This document shows positions 17,081-25,236 of a DNA stretch of 64,000 nucleotides, one piece after another. The position numbers were made by a program, and so were the translations under genes. The notes below the pieces were generated by a model. It was not told where the DNA came from. It worked only from the letters and a program-made list of their open reading frames with translations, and ran no database searches. The stretch is from a virus. The stretch is taken from the IMG/VR virus record IMGVR_UViG_3300031576_000009, positions 37,721 through 101,720 of that record. One strand, given 5' to 3'. Numbering within the stretch: the stretch's first letter is position 1; each line of letters opens with the position of its first letter.

Positions 17081-17314
17081 TCAAACGAGCCGCTTCTCTT
17101 CCGCTAGCCACCGCGGAATGATCAGAACACCGTTCGTGTCTCGCTTATACACCTCGGAGTCGTCATGGATCAAGGACTTGGGAATCCAGTACCCATGTCC
17201 ATCGATCATGACCCGGATCGCGAGCTGGCTTTCCCCCACACACACCGAATCAGGGAACTCGACGAGCTCATTGCCATCTTCGCGCTTGTCCTCATCCCGA
17301 TTGTAATCTACCAT
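17081..17314 (-). CDS. small acidic conserved phage protein
   Basis: 77 residues; Shine-Dalgarno GGGAG six bases before the ATG. Pattern GYWIPKSLIHDDSEVY and IIPRWLAEE is typical of a small unnamed protein found in many large phages. No catalytic motif. Function unknown. Confidence 0.65.
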   Translation of the reverse strand: MVDYNRDEDKREDGNELVEFPDSVCVGESQLAIRVMIDGHGYWIPKSLIHDDSEVYKRDTNGVLIIPRWLAEEKRLV

Positions 17315-17344
17315 GTTCGCTCCCTGCTGTTAGAAAGGTGACGA

Positions 17345-17363
17345 GTGGAGGCCAATCCTCCAC
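17345..17363. terminator. 7-bp hairpin in intergenic gap
   Basis: GTGGAGG and CCTCCAC are separated by five bases in the 128-base gap 17315-17442. No T-run follows on either strand, so it may be a weak terminator, an attenuator or an operator. Nothing else is clear in this gap except short CCGG repeats. Confidence 0.35.
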
Positions 17364-17442
17364 CCGCCGGTCCTGCCGGACTGTTTACCCCAACATACTG
17401 AATGGACTCAAAAGAGACCAGAGTGTGTTGCAGCCGGCAGGA

Positions 17443-17727
17443 TTACTGTCGTGGGATAGGAACCTTCCAGTCCTCCGGGAGATCACGCTCGGGCTGCCCC
17501 GCCTCGATCCACTTGAGCAGATCGTGCTGGGCGTAGGCGGTGGCGATGATCAGGTTCATCGGATTCGAGTTCACGCCGTTCATGTTGGCGCAGACGACGG
17601 CACCCTCGACCGTGATCATCCCCATGGAGATCGCTACGATGTCGCCCATCTCGACCCGCTCCAGGAGGGAGCGGATCATCTGAATCAACTTCGCCCGAGA
17701 CCGCTCCTCTTCCTCCTTGCTAGCCAT
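17443..17727 (-). CDS. small hypothetical protein
   Basis: 94 residues from MASKEEEERSRAK, overlapping the upstream glycosyltransferase stop by 8 bases. Charged helical N-terminus, then a mostly hydrophobic stretch (VAISMGMITVEGAVVCANM). Function unknown. Confidence 0.6.
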   Translation of the reverse strand: MASKEEEERSRAKLIQMIRSLLERVEMGDIVAISMGMITVEGAVVCANMNGVNSNPMNLIIATAYAQHDLLKWIEAGQPERDLPEDWKVPIPRQ

Positions 17728-18319
17728 GTACCACATCCTCCAGGTTCGGCGCAGCAGCCTGATCGATCCAGGCCCGCCAATCCCAGTAGTACAGAATCTC
17801 TTCGATACGTGTCGCGACCCGCACGTGCGGGCGCATGCGCGTGGACCACTCTGCATCCTCACCGGCGTTCAGCGCCTTGAAGGGCTCTCGTAGGGCGAGC
17901 TCCCGGCGCCAGACGCTCGTGTGTTGCGGTACTTCTCCCGTCTTGGTGTTGAAGTCGTAGCGTGTGATCGCTGGCTCCTGGTACTTCCCCCGTCCGTCCG
18001 GCAACCACTCCTGGCTCTGCATAGTGATGCCGCACACGTCGACCGCCATCGTCGAGACCTTGTTGCGGATCAGCTCCACGTAGTTCGGCGCGACATGATC
18101 ATCATCGTCGATGAAGGAGATGTAGTATCCCTTCGCAAGCTGGACCAGAGCGTTCCGCTTCGAGCCGATCGAGCGCTTCTGGTTGTCGAAAAGCATCAGG
18201 ACCTCGACCTCGGGATACGCACTCGCCTGCTGACAAAGGTCGCGCATCAGCTTCGGCATGTACAGCTCCAACCGATTCGGGATGCTGCACACCAGGATCG
18301 ACCAAAGGATGTTCATCAT
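17720..18319 (-). CDS. glycosyltransferase, GT2-like (A)
   Basis: 199 residues from MMNILWSILVCSI, start at an ATGA overlap. GT-A fold landmarks: GSKRNALVQLAKG at 52-64, the acidic metal-binding cluster FIDDDD (about 69-74), an ED pair in AGEDAEW near 160, and a Trp-rich C-terminus. Closely parallels the protein at 24229-24873 (WSIL...C.IP, KRN.LV, ISF.DDDD). Likely cytoplasmic sugar transfer to host or phage glycans. Confidence 0.85.
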   Translation of the reverse strand: MMNILWSILVCSIPNRLELYMPKLMRDLCQQASAYPEVEVLMLFDNQKRSIGSKRNALVQLAKGYYISFIDDDDHVAPNYVELIRNKVSTMAVDVCGITMQSQEWLPDGRGKYQEPAITRYDFNTKTGEVPQHTSVWRRELALREPFKALNAGEDAEWSTRMRPHVRVATRIEEILYYWDWRAWIDQAAAPNLEDVVHG

Positions 18320-19518
18320 GGAGTCAGCGGCTTCGTGAGGTACTGCGCGCCCGTGTAGGCGTAACAGTCGGCGATCTTTTCGGTACACCCACGGCAGGGC
18401 AGCCGTCCTTTGAAGTTCGACCAGAAGTTCGCGACGAAGTGCCAAAACTGGTGCTCACCATTCCGGCGCACACTACAGCCCCAGAGTCCGAGCTTCTGCG
18501 CTTCGTCCCAACGCTCGTGCGCGATGTGCTGACGCGTCGAGATCGGACACTTCTGCGCGACTGGGACCTTCTTGTGCCACTTCCCACTGAACGGATCGAT
18601 GTGTCGACAGTGCCGCTCTCGTTCACACTGCTCGGGCGTCATCCCCACCTTGCACGCGAAGTCTTCGTACATCATGTGTCGCGCGTGTACTGCTGGGCGC
18701 AACAATCCGGCGTAGAAGATCGGCGCAGGAGCTGGCCCCTGCCCACAGTTGGCGAGATGTTGCTGGTGATGCACCTGGTCGGTCGCTTCGAGGAGGGCAA
18801 GATCGTTCGCGTCGAGCTTCGAGGGACACTTGATCCGTGCGTCGATCTTCCCCACCTGATTGGCGCCCGGTCCTGTACTCGCATAAACCTTCGGCCGCTT
18901 CGGTGAGATCACGAAGGCGGCGGGCCACTCACAGCGCTTGATTCCATCCGTTCCGGTCACGACCCGATGATCGAGGAAGTCCCGCTGATCGTCAGTGAGC
19001 GGGTAGGCCGCACAGGCTCGCTTTGCTGCATCGTTCATTGTGGACGTGTTGCTCATGATCGTGTGCGCGGTACGGATACGAAAGTAGAGCGTCGCCGCCG
19101 CCTGGAGGGTGACCACCCAATCGTCGAGACAGGCTGGCGCTGCACTTAGTTCGCACCCACACCCACAGGGGTCCTTGTACGGCTTGCAACAGTCGAAGCG
19201 GGTCTCGACCTCGGTGACGAAGCCGTCGAACTTGCTGACAGGGAATGAGCTCGCACACGCAGGGATCGACTGGCAGTACTCCATGAGCTCGAAGACGTAG
19301 ACCATCTCCATCTGGACCACGAGGTCCATCTCGGTCTGCGACATCTGCCGATCCTGGATGAACTTCAGGATGGTGTCGTCCGACACGAACCGGTGCGCCA
19401 TGTCCCGTCCGTTGGGACGACAGGCACCCTTTGGATTGCAGTAGGAGTTGTACTGTGCGTTCGCAGTACCGATGCTCATCATGCAGATCAGTACTGCCAC
19501 GATCGCCCTCATTGTCAT
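18316..19518 (-). CDS. exported cysteine-rich protein
   Basis: 400 residues from MTMRAIVAVLICMMS. Signal peptide ends near IGTANA-QYN. The mature chain has 22 Cys, including clusters DCCKPYKDPCGCGCE and LPCRGCTE, so a disulfide-rich extracytoplasmic fold or metal sites is likely. Other features: QVHHQQH, RERHCRH. No family recognised. It sits inside the glycan cassette and its upstream end overlaps a small membrane protein gene. Confidence 0.7.
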   Translation of the reverse strand: MTMRAIVAVLICMMSIGTANAQYNSYCNPKGACRPNGRDMAHRFVSDDTILKFIQDRQMSQTEMDLVVQMEMVYVFELMEYCQSIPACASSFPVSKFDGFVTEVETRFDCCKPYKDPCGCGCELSAAPACLDDWVVTLQAAATLYFRIRTAHTIMSNTSTMNDAAKRACAAYPLTDDQRDFLDHRVVTGTDGIKRCEWPAAFVISPKRPKVYASTGPGANQVGKIDARIKCPSKLDANDLALLEATDQVHHQQHLANCGQGPAPAPIFYAGLLRPAVHARHMMYEDFACKVGMTPEQCERERHCRHIDPFSGKWHKKVPVAQKCPISTRQHIAHERWDEAQKLGLWGCSVRRNGEHQFWHFVANFWSNFKGRLPCRGCTEKIADCYAYTGAQYLTKPLTP

Positions 19519-19685
19519 TCCTCTCCTGCCACCGGGAGCTTGTGGAAGTACTTGTTCCAGTACTCCTGTTGCGCGACGCGTGTCTGCAGGCTGATCCCCC
19601 AAGAGATCAGCCCTGTGAGAAAGCCGAGGATCGCGAGGATCGGCGTCACGTACGACAACCACTTGGGCATTCCATCTTTGGCCAT
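19515..19685 (-). CDS. small single-pass membrane protein
   Basis: 56 residues from MAKDGMPKWLSYVTP, with one transmembrane helix (ILAILGFLTGLISWGISL) and a charged C-terminal tail. TGATG-type coupling with the upstream zinc-ribbon gene. Holin-like size, but no evidence for lysis. Function unknown. Confidence 0.6.
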   Translation of the reverse strand: MAKDGMPKWLSYVTPILAILGFLTGLISWGISLQTRVAQQEYWNKYFHKLPVAGEE

Positions 19686-19954
19686 CAGAACCTCTGTACA
19701 GTTCCGCAGTTCGGGCAGTACATCCCGCCCGGGGTGACGAAGAATAGATCGCAGCCACAATGGCAGGTCCAGTGCTCTGCCTTTTCGATCTCGCAATAGT
19801 TCACGTAGCGACCTCGCAGCAGCAAGCAGCTTGGACATGCCAGCCAGACTGTACCGACTGGCGAGACGGCCGCCCACTGGTGCTGGCAGGACAGACAGCG
19901 CGCTGTACCAGAGAGGTGTGGACGCTGCGCATCGAGATAGACAACCTTCCCCAT
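19685..19954 (-). CDS. phage zinc-ribbon protein
   Basis: 89 residues from MGKVVYLDAQRPHLSG. Cys pairs CLSC, CPSC, CHCGC and CPNC form two probable zinc sites. The N-terminal pattern (GKVV.L...RPH.SG.A.CL.C.H.W) is a recurrent small phage protein. Role unknown, possibly nucleic-acid binding. Confidence 0.7.
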   Translation of the reverse strand: MGKVVYLDAQRPHLSGTARCLSCQHQWAAVSPVGTVWLACPSCLLLRGRYVNYCEIEKAEHWTCHCGCDLFFVTPGGMYCPNCGTVQRF

Positions 19955-20136
19955 CAGGAGTCGAGGACTTGATTGGGGGCTGGGCGGCATTCGTGAATGT
20001 CCATCCAACCGATCACCTCGGGGGGCGCCTGCTTGGTCTTCGCGACCTCTGCGAAGTACTGCGACAGTTTCAGGAAGCCGTCGACCTCGTCCTCGGCGAA
20101 GAAGTGGAAGTCACCACAAAAGTGTACGCGGATCAT
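19954..20136 (-). CDS. small hypothetical protein
   Basis: 60 residues from MIRVHFCGDFHFFAED, ending at the start of the zinc-ribbon gene. Acidic and aromatic. Coupled by a 4-base overlap to the nucleotide-sugar dehydrogenase upstream. Function unknown. Confidence 0.55.
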   Translation of the reverse strand: MIRVHFCGDFHFFAEDEVDGFLKLSQYFAEVAKTKQAPPEVIGWMDIHECRPAPNQVLDS

Positions 20137-21425
20137 CGTCCCAGCCTCAGCACTTCGATGTCGTCGGACCAGTCGCACATCACTCCCCAGGGATCGATCA
20201 CGACCGAGCCCTTCGGATAGGCAGACTCCAGGAAGAGACGATGCGGCATGGCGAGGACGTAGATCGCCGGCTTGTAGTAGCACTTGTCGTTGAACAAGTA
20301 GTACTTGTTGTGCCCCTCCACGTACGGATCGAAGAGCTCAGCATGGATGCCACGCTCACGGAGTAGCTCGTTCAGCAACAGGCTAGAACTGCCCACGGTG
20401 AGCCCGATGTCGGGCTTGTAGGCAAGCCCCAAGATCACCACCGGGAGCTCGGTGCGATCCACCGTCTGGGCCACGATGTTCGCGAGCCAATCAGTCTGCC
20501 GCTCCCGCGCCTTCATGATCGCATCGAAGAGGTCGAAGGAGAGATGATGCGTCCGCGCGAGGTAGCTCATCGCGATGTTGTCGCGCGGGTGGCAGCCCCC
20601 GCCGTCCCCCATGCCCGCCTTCAGATAGCGATCGCTGATCACCCGCGCAGTGGCCTGGCCGAGCACGTACGTGACCCGGTCGACGTTACCCCCGATCTTG
20701 TGAGTGATCTCCCGCAAGGTGTTCGCGAACACGATCTTCATGCCGATGAACGTGTTGTATGCGACCTTGGTGAGCTCCGCTTCCTCGATGCCCATCGTGA
20801 ACGTTGGAACACGATCAACCCCGTAAATCTTCGCGTAGAAGTCGTAATAGAAACGGCAGATTGGTTGCGGTGTGAGGTTTGGATCGTCGGTCCCGATCAG
20901 CACGAACTCGGGAAACAGGAAGTCCGGGATCGTCGTCCCCATCGCGATGAAGAACGGGTTGTAGACAGTCTCGATCCCACGATCCTGAAGGATGGGCAGA
21001 ATCTCGCGCCGTATGGTGCCCGGGAGCACCGTCGAGATAACCGCCACCATGGGCGAGACGGTATGCTTCCGTGCCGCCTCGGCGATCTGCAGCGCGGCCA
21101 CCTTCAGGAACGTGTAGTCGAAGTCTTCTCGATCGTGCGGCAGCCGCGAGATGCCCTCGAACTTCTCCTTGTGCGGCGTTTGTACCGCCACGAAGACGAG
21201 ATCACTCTGAGCAACGACATCAGCCACGGCAGGGACGACGTGGATGGTATCCCCATGCTCCAGGTACTCGTTCATCAGCGCTTCCTGGAAGGGGATGTGC
21301 TTGGCTCGCAAGTACTCCTGGACGGCCGTGTTGGTATCCGTCCCGATGACGGCGTAGCCCTCGTGCGCGATCGCCAGCGCACACGGGAGGCCCAGCTTCC
21401 CCAACCCAATGAATCCGATGTTCAC
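20133..21425 (-). CDS. UDP-sugar/nucleotide-sugar 6-dehydrogenase
   Basis: 430 residues. N-terminal Rossmann motif IGLGKLGLP (6-14); conserved ELTKVAYNTF (about 217-226, Lys220 and Asn224) and active-site Cys278 in GGGCHPRDN; C-terminal domain LGLAYKPDIG. These are the UDP-glucose/UDP-ManNAc dehydrogenase landmarks: NAD-dependent oxidation of a UDP-sugar C6 alcohol to the uronic acid. Donor sugar not predictable. It would supply a uronic acid for the surrounding glycosyltransferases. Confidence 0.9.
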   Translation of the reverse strand: MNIGFIGLGKLGLPCALAIAHEGYAVIGTDTNTAVQEYLRAKHIPFQEALMNEYLEHGDTIHVVPAVADVVAQSDLVFVAVQTPHKEKFEGISRLPHDREDFDYTFLKVAALQIAEAARKHTVSPMVAVISTVLPGTIRREILPILQDRGIETVYNPFFIAMGTTIPDFLFPEFVLIGTDDPNLTPQPICRFYYDFYAKIYGVDRVPTFTMGIEEAELTKVAYNTFIGMKIVFANTLREITHKIGGNVDRVTYVLGQATARVISDRYLKAGMGDGGGCHPRDNIAMSYLARTHHLSFDLFDAIMKARERQTDWLANIVAQTVDRTELPVVILGLAYKPDIGLTVGSSSLLLNELLRERGIHAELFDPYVEGHNKYYLFNDKCYYKPAIYVLAMPHRLFLESAYPKGSVVIDPWGVMCDWSDDIEVLRLGR

Positions 21426-21622
21426 GGTGCCTCCCGTGCGACGGACTCGGTCACGACCATCCGAAAGCGGGACCAGTCGTTATGCCTGAGCTTCTGTACC
21501 TCCGCATCGATCGTCGCCGCGAGCATGTTGAGATCGTGCTGCCCGAGCTTGATCTCCTTCGCACCCTGGAGGATGCCGCGACTCCGTAGGAATACCTGCA
21601 AGATGCTCTGCCCGATCTTCAT
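21422..21622 (-). CDS. small hypothetical protein
   Basis: 66 residues, 4-base overlaps on both sides within the glycan cassette. Helical and mixed charge (DLNMLAATIDAEVQKLR). Function unknown. Confidence 0.55.
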   Translation of the reverse strand: MKIGQSILQVFLRSRGILQGAKEIKLGQHDLNMLAATIDAEVQKLRHNDWSRFRMVVTESVAREAP

Positions 21623-22242
21623 ATGGCCTCCTGTACGGAACGCCAGTCTGCTTGCATCTTAGCGAGCGTCCCGACGCGATCGCGCGTGTAGTGGTGATGG
21701 ATGATGTGCGCCGCGCTCTTCGGAATCTCGTTGCGCACCTGCGGAGACCAGTTCATGGCGTTCTCCAACACCGGTTGAAAGCGCTGGCGGTAGAAGGTCT
21801 CGTTCAAGATGCGCTGAGTGGCACCCCAGTCGTCGCCATCATCGACGCGGGCGAGCTCACTCAGCATGTAATGCATCACGTCTGCTTCGGTACTCCGCCC
21901 CACGTAGACCACACCCCCATTCAGAAGCGGCTCAGGATCGGTGTACCAGAACAACTGCATCCCGAGACGGCTGAACATGGGCGTCGGCTTCACGCAGATC
22001 ACATCAGGCGAAACGATCAGGACGTTGTGCCCGTGCTTCCAGAGCTCAGCGACCCGACGGAACTGATGCTCGATGGCCCGGTGCCAGGAGCGCGGTGGGG
22101 CATCACGCAGGGTCCCGACCAGCAGGAACTCCCAGTCCCCGAGGAGGAAGCGTCGGAAGCTGTCCATGCAGACCAGGCGCATCTGGTCGAGGCGCTCCTT
22201 CGGGTCGTCGAAGGTGAACCGTTCGAGCATGACGAAGTTCAT
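21619..22242 (-). CDS. glycosyltransferase-like (nucleotide-diphospho-sugar transferase) protein
   Basis: 207 residues. Pattern VSPDVICVKP (D-containing donor/metal site), FWYTDPEPLLNGGVVYVG (acceptor/donor loop typical of DUF273/GT32-like folds), then DDWGATQRIL and HHHYTRD. Probable sugar transferase of uncertain GT family. Linked by 4-base overlaps to cassette neighbours. Confidence 0.6.
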   Translation of the reverse strand: MNFVMLERFTFDDPKERLDQMRLVCMDSFRRFLLGDWEFLLVGTLRDAPPRSWHRAIEHQFRRVAELWKHGHNVLIVSPDVICVKPTPMFSRLGMQLFWYTDPEPLLNGGVVYVGRSTEADVMHYMLSELARVDDGDDWGATQRILNETFYRQRFQPVLENAMNWSPQVRNEIPKSAAHIIHHHYTRDRVGTLAKMQADWRSVQEAI

Positions 22243-22427
22243 GACTTCACCAGCTCGGCATCCACATTAACGAAGGCATAGAAATCGACATGCGATCCGT
22301 CGCTCAGCTGTAGGCGGTGGAGATGTCGCTTCGGGACAATGGCTTCGACCACAATGCCGATAGCCTGACCAACCCGCATCTTGTCTTCTGGATTGGTGAT
22401 GGTCTTATAGAGCTTCTCCAGCGTCAT
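22239..22427 (-). CDS. small hypothetical protein
   Basis: 62 residues; mixed beta pattern (GIVVEAIVPKRHLHRLQLSDGSHVDFYAFV trimmed in meaning to a short beta domain). Tail FVNVDAELVKS overlaps the glycosyltransferase-like gene. Function unknown. Confidence 0.55.
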   Translation of the reverse strand: MTLEKLYKTITNPEDKMRVGQAIGIVVEAIVPKRHLHRLQLSDGSHVDFYAFVNVDAELVKS

Positions 22428-23209
22428 CGACGCACCAGCGTGGTGAATAGGTATCGATCGTCGTAGGTGATGTAGTCGCAGGACCTGACCCGGAGGAAGT
22501 CTCCGAAGCGGTGTTGGAGCTTGTCGGCGTTGTACCAGTCCGCATAGTGCCCCACGGAATCGAAGGCCCGCACGAAGCGGCTGAACGCTGGGTGATCACG
22601 CACATCGTCCTCGACGGGCGGCACGGGGGCTTCCGCATACTTCGCCCACCCACGATCCGAGTACAGCATCAATCGGATTTCGCTCTCTTCGTCCAGGTAG
22701 TTCTTGGCAACGAACCGCAACAGGTCCGCGGCATAGGGGAAGTGATGCAGGACACCTGAGGCGTGGAAGATCGAGCAAGTTGTACTGATACTGCTGAAGA
22801 ATGGGGCCTTCTGCCCTAACGCCATCTCCCGCACGAGGAGGCTTTCGAGTGGCTGCCACCCGTAGACGGCGAAGACACGACGAGCCAGGTACAGCGTGTC
22901 CTGCCTGATGTCGGCCTGTACGACCCGGTGCCCGTGCAGGCGGTACTCCAGGCCCTCGATACCGATTCCGCAGCCGAAGTCCAGGACCCAGTTCCGCGGC
23001 TCGTCATCGTAGTGCGCATGCCACACCCACTTGTTCTCCCAGTTTCGCCACCCGTGCGGATTGAAGCGTGTCTGACGCATCCGCTCCACACGTTCCCAGA
23101 GCTGGTTCGGGTGGAGTGCAGCGAGCTCGGCAGGCAAGAAGTACCCTTCATCGTCGATCGGGACGCGGGACCACTCTGCGACGTGGTCTACGAAGCTGTA
23201 CTCGGTCAT
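22424..23209 (-). CDS. class I SAM-dependent methyltransferase
   Basis: 261 residues from MTEYSFVDHVAEW, start at an ATGA overlap. Motif I VLDFGCGIGIEG at 75-86, acidic residue after strand 2 (VVQADIRQD), and HASGVLHHFPY like the post-motif of Methyltransf_25-type enzymes. Sits between glycosyltransferases, so a sugar or lipid-linked substrate is plausible but not shown. Confidence 0.85.
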   Translation of the reverse strand: MTEYSFVDHVAEWSRVPIDDEGYFLPAELAALHPNQLWERVERMRQTRFNPHGWRNWENKWVWHAHYDDEPRNWVLDFGCGIGIEGLEYRLHGHRVVQADIRQDTLYLARRVFAVYGWQPLESLLVREMALGQKAPFFSSISTTCSIFHASGVLHHFPYAADLLRFVAKNYLDEESEIRLMLYSDRGWAKYAEAPVPPVEDDVRDHPAFSRFVRAFDSVGHYADWYNADKLQHRFGDFLRVRSCDYITYDDRYLFTTLVRR

Positions 23210-23973
23210 GTTGGGGTACTTCCGTACTTCCGCTTTAACTCTTCCCCCCGAGCGGCTTCCTGCTGCTTGATGAACGACTGGAGCTTCTCCGCATCGGCTC
23301 GACGCAGTGGTGCAGTACTGTGCCACTTCTCATCGATGCGGAACTGCACCCGACGGGCACGTTGTTCATCATGCGTGGCGTCCCGAGGTGACTTCCCGCT
23401 GGACGCATGCAGGTGCTCGGTTTCGAGGTCCGGAATGAAGTGCTTGCGCCCGATGATCTCCGAGACCTCGTGCAGCCAGGAGTCGTTGCAATCGGCCTCG
23501 AAGAGGGGCGGCACGAAGTATCCGACCGTATCCACCCAGTGTTTGTGGATCGCGCCATGGGTCCCGAGCGCTTCGTTCTGGATGCTGTCACGCCCGTACA
23601 CGAATGCGATCCGGTCCGGGTACAAGTAGAAGGCTTCGCGCAGCATCTCGTCCCATCGTGGGGAACGGAAGACGAGATCGTCGGCCCCCATCATGAAGAT
23701 TTCCGCCTGTGCGTGGGCAGCACCCCAGCACTCGTTCCAGAGGTTGCTGAGACAGAGATCGCGCGGACCGACCAGGAGCGTGAACGCCGGTATCTGCCGC
23801 GGGCCAAGGACGGCTTCGAGCTCGCGATAGCCCCCGAGCTGCTCGTCATCCAGATCGACCCTGGCGATGATCTCACACTTGTCGGGACGGACGGCGTGAT
23901 GGAACGCGCTGTCGTAGAAGCGCAGCAGGTCCATCGGCCGTCCACGAGAGGGAGCGAGGAGTGCGATCCTCAT
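23206..23973 (-). CDS. glycosyltransferase, GT2-like (B)
   Basis: 255 residues. N-terminus MRIALLAPSRGRP is typical of a GT-A donor-binding strand; RVDLDDEQLGGY and FMMGADDLVF give acidic metal-site candidates; SIQNEALGTHG and DSWLHEVSE follow. The structured intergenic element at 24030-24148 lies directly upstream, and a 15-codon leader ORF ends 4 bases before its start. Donor and acceptor unknown. Confidence 0.75.
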   Translation of the reverse strand: MRIALLAPSRGRPMDLLRFYDSAFHHAVRPDKCEIIARVDLDDEQLGGYRELEAVLGPRQIPAFTLLVGPRDLCLSNLWNECWGAAHAQAEIFMMGADDLVFRSPRWDEMLREAFYLYPDRIAFVYGRDSIQNEALGTHGAIHKHWVDTVGYFVPPLFEADCNDSWLHEVSEIIGRKHFIPDLETEHLHASSGKSPRDATHDEQRARRVQFRIDEKWHSTAPLRRADAEKLQSFIKQQEAARGEELKRKYGSTPT

Positions 23974-23977
23974 TGCT

Positions 23978-24025
23978 TCACCGGCACGTTCTGGTCGACA
24001 GCAAGGGCATCGAGCATATCGTCAT
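23978..24025 (-). CDS. candidate 15-codon leader ORF
   Basis: ATG six bases after the strong Shine-Dalgarno AAGGAGGG; the reading frame is 15 codons and stops 4 bases before the glycosyltransferase start. The glycosyltransferase itself has no comparably strong Shine-Dalgarno, so re-initiation coupling through this leader is a reasonable model. The peptide itself need not matter. Confidence 0.4.
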   Translation of the reverse strand: MTICSMPLLSTRTCR

Positions 24026-24029
24026 CGTA

Positions 24030-24148
24030 CCCTCCTTGGTGTTCTCAGGCGTGGCCTGGTGTTTCACTGGGCAAGGAGGGCTCTATGCACAGAGCCAAAA
24101 CCCCCGTTGCAGCATCTCGCTGCACACCATAGCCAGGCCACGCCCAAG
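24030..24148 (-). ncRNA. candidate structured RNA / translational switch
   Basis: In the 255-base gap before the glycosyltransferase at 23206-23973. On the minus-strand RNA, 24148-24133 pairs with 24059-24044 for 16 consecutive pairs (two of them G-U, which fit only the minus strand). The enclosed loop holds two 6-bp hairpins: UGCAGC/GCUGCA around GAGAU and GGCUCU/AGAGCC around GUGCAU. A CCCUCCUUG tract at 24080-24072 is a perfect 9-base complement of the Shine-Dalgarno CAAGGAGGG at 24038-24030, so a pseudoknot could hide the ribosome site. Class unknown; not tested. Confidence 0.5.
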
Positions 24149-24228
24149 CCTATTGTACGAGTACTTTGTCCTTCTCCAAGGCTTCTCCAATCGCGGCAGG
24201 GACTCACGAAGCGCCTCCTCGATCTTCG

Positions 24229-24873
24229 TCAGTCCAGGCCCGGCATCTGGTACCGGTACAGGTCCTCGTCCAGGTAGACGTAGGTGTTCACCATCATCTC
24301 CGTCTCCAGTTGCCACTGCAGTTCCTCCATCCGGCTCATGTCGGAGAAGAGGGCGTTCCGTACGAGTGCACGCTGCCACACCGACGTATGTTGCGGACGC
24401 TTCCACTGGACGCCAGGAAAGCGCTCTTCCGTCTGTTGTTGCCGCCAGCGTGGATGGTATCGGTACCGCAGCTCGTTGTTCGTGAGCAGCCGAGGCCCAA
24501 CGAGGTTGAAGCAGACGAGGTCGACGCCTGGGTGATCGCGCAGCGCGCGGTGGATGAGGCGGACGTACTGGTCCGTGACATCGTCATCGTCGTCTACGAA
24601 TGAGATGTACTCGCCGCGGGCACAATTCACAAGCCGATTGCGCTTCGCGCCCGTGCTCATCCGTTGGTTGTCGTACAACAGCTGCACTTCGACATCACGA
24701 AATCCGGCAGAAAGCTCGCACAACTTGTGGAACACCGGCATGCGAGCACCCTGGTCCATGCGCTGCGGAAGACCGCAGAGGAGAATCGACCAGCGCATGG
24801 ACACCAACTCCTTCGGCTGCACCGCTGCGCGCGGGAAGCCGGCACCCAGATCGAAGACGACACCCTTACTCAT
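24229..24873 (-). CDS. glycosyltransferase, GT2-like (C)
   Basis: 214 residues from MSKGVVFDLGAGFP (a later start at MRWSILLCG is also possible). GAKRNRLVNCARG then FVDDDDD is the GT2 metal-binding strand, matching the paralogue at 17720-18319; MEELQWQLETEMM supplies acidic catalytic-base candidates. Overlaps the upstream gene by 8 bases. Probable cytoplasmic glycosyltransferase. Confidence 0.85.
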   Translation of the reverse strand: MSKGVVFDLGAGFPRAAVQPKELVSMRWSILLCGLPQRMDQGARMPVFHKLCELSAGFRDVEVQLLYDNQRMSTGAKRNRLVNCARGEYISFVDDDDDVTDQYVRLIHRALRDHPGVDLVCFNLVGPRLLTNNELRYRYHPRWRQQQTEERFPGVQWKRPQHTSVWQRALVRNALFSDMSRMEELQWQLETEMMVNTYVYLDEDLYRYQMPGLD

Positions 24874-25207
24874 GACGGAGCAGGCGGCCGATGATCCCAA
24901 GGTGGTGTGAGCGGCGAATCCTGGCCAGGCTCTCAAAGTACTCGGCACGTGTCCACCCCACCCAACAACGTGCCCGCTCTGTTTCGAGTTCCTCCGCCAT
25001 GATCTTGATCAACTCACGGATGTCGCTGGCCAGCGTCGACAAGAGACGCATGTCTCCCCAAACATCCCTGTCGAACTCGGTCAGGCACAACATCGCGTCC
25101 TGCACACTGATCGGCTCACGTTCAGGTCTGGCCTCCTCGTGCGGAGGACGATTCGGGGTGCCGCTTGCAGGCGGGGCACTTCCCGTCCCCGGTCGCGTGC
25201 AGCTCAT
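24866..25207 (-). CDS. hypothetical protein
   Basis: 113 residues from MSCTRPGTGSAPPASG, start set by the strong Shine-Dalgarno GGGAGGAG five bases upstream. A Pro/Ser-rich N-terminus precedes a helical part (FDRDVWGDMRLL, ELIKIMAEELETER). No motif recognised. Confidence 0.6.
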   Translation of the reverse strand: MSCTRPGTGSAPPASGTPNRPPHEEARPEREPISVQDAMLCLTEFDRDVWGDMRLLSTLASDIRELIKIMAEELETERARCWVGWTRAEYFESLARIRRSHHLGIIGRLLRHE

Positions 25208-25236
25208 GTATACTCCTCCCGACGACGTACTAGTAC

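Noticed and set aside
24083-24232. possible minus-strand frame LTKIEEALRESLPRLEKPW in the structured gap
   Set aside because: Protein-like in composition, but it has no ATG, GTG or TTG start and lies across the structured RNA element; kept as non-coding for now.
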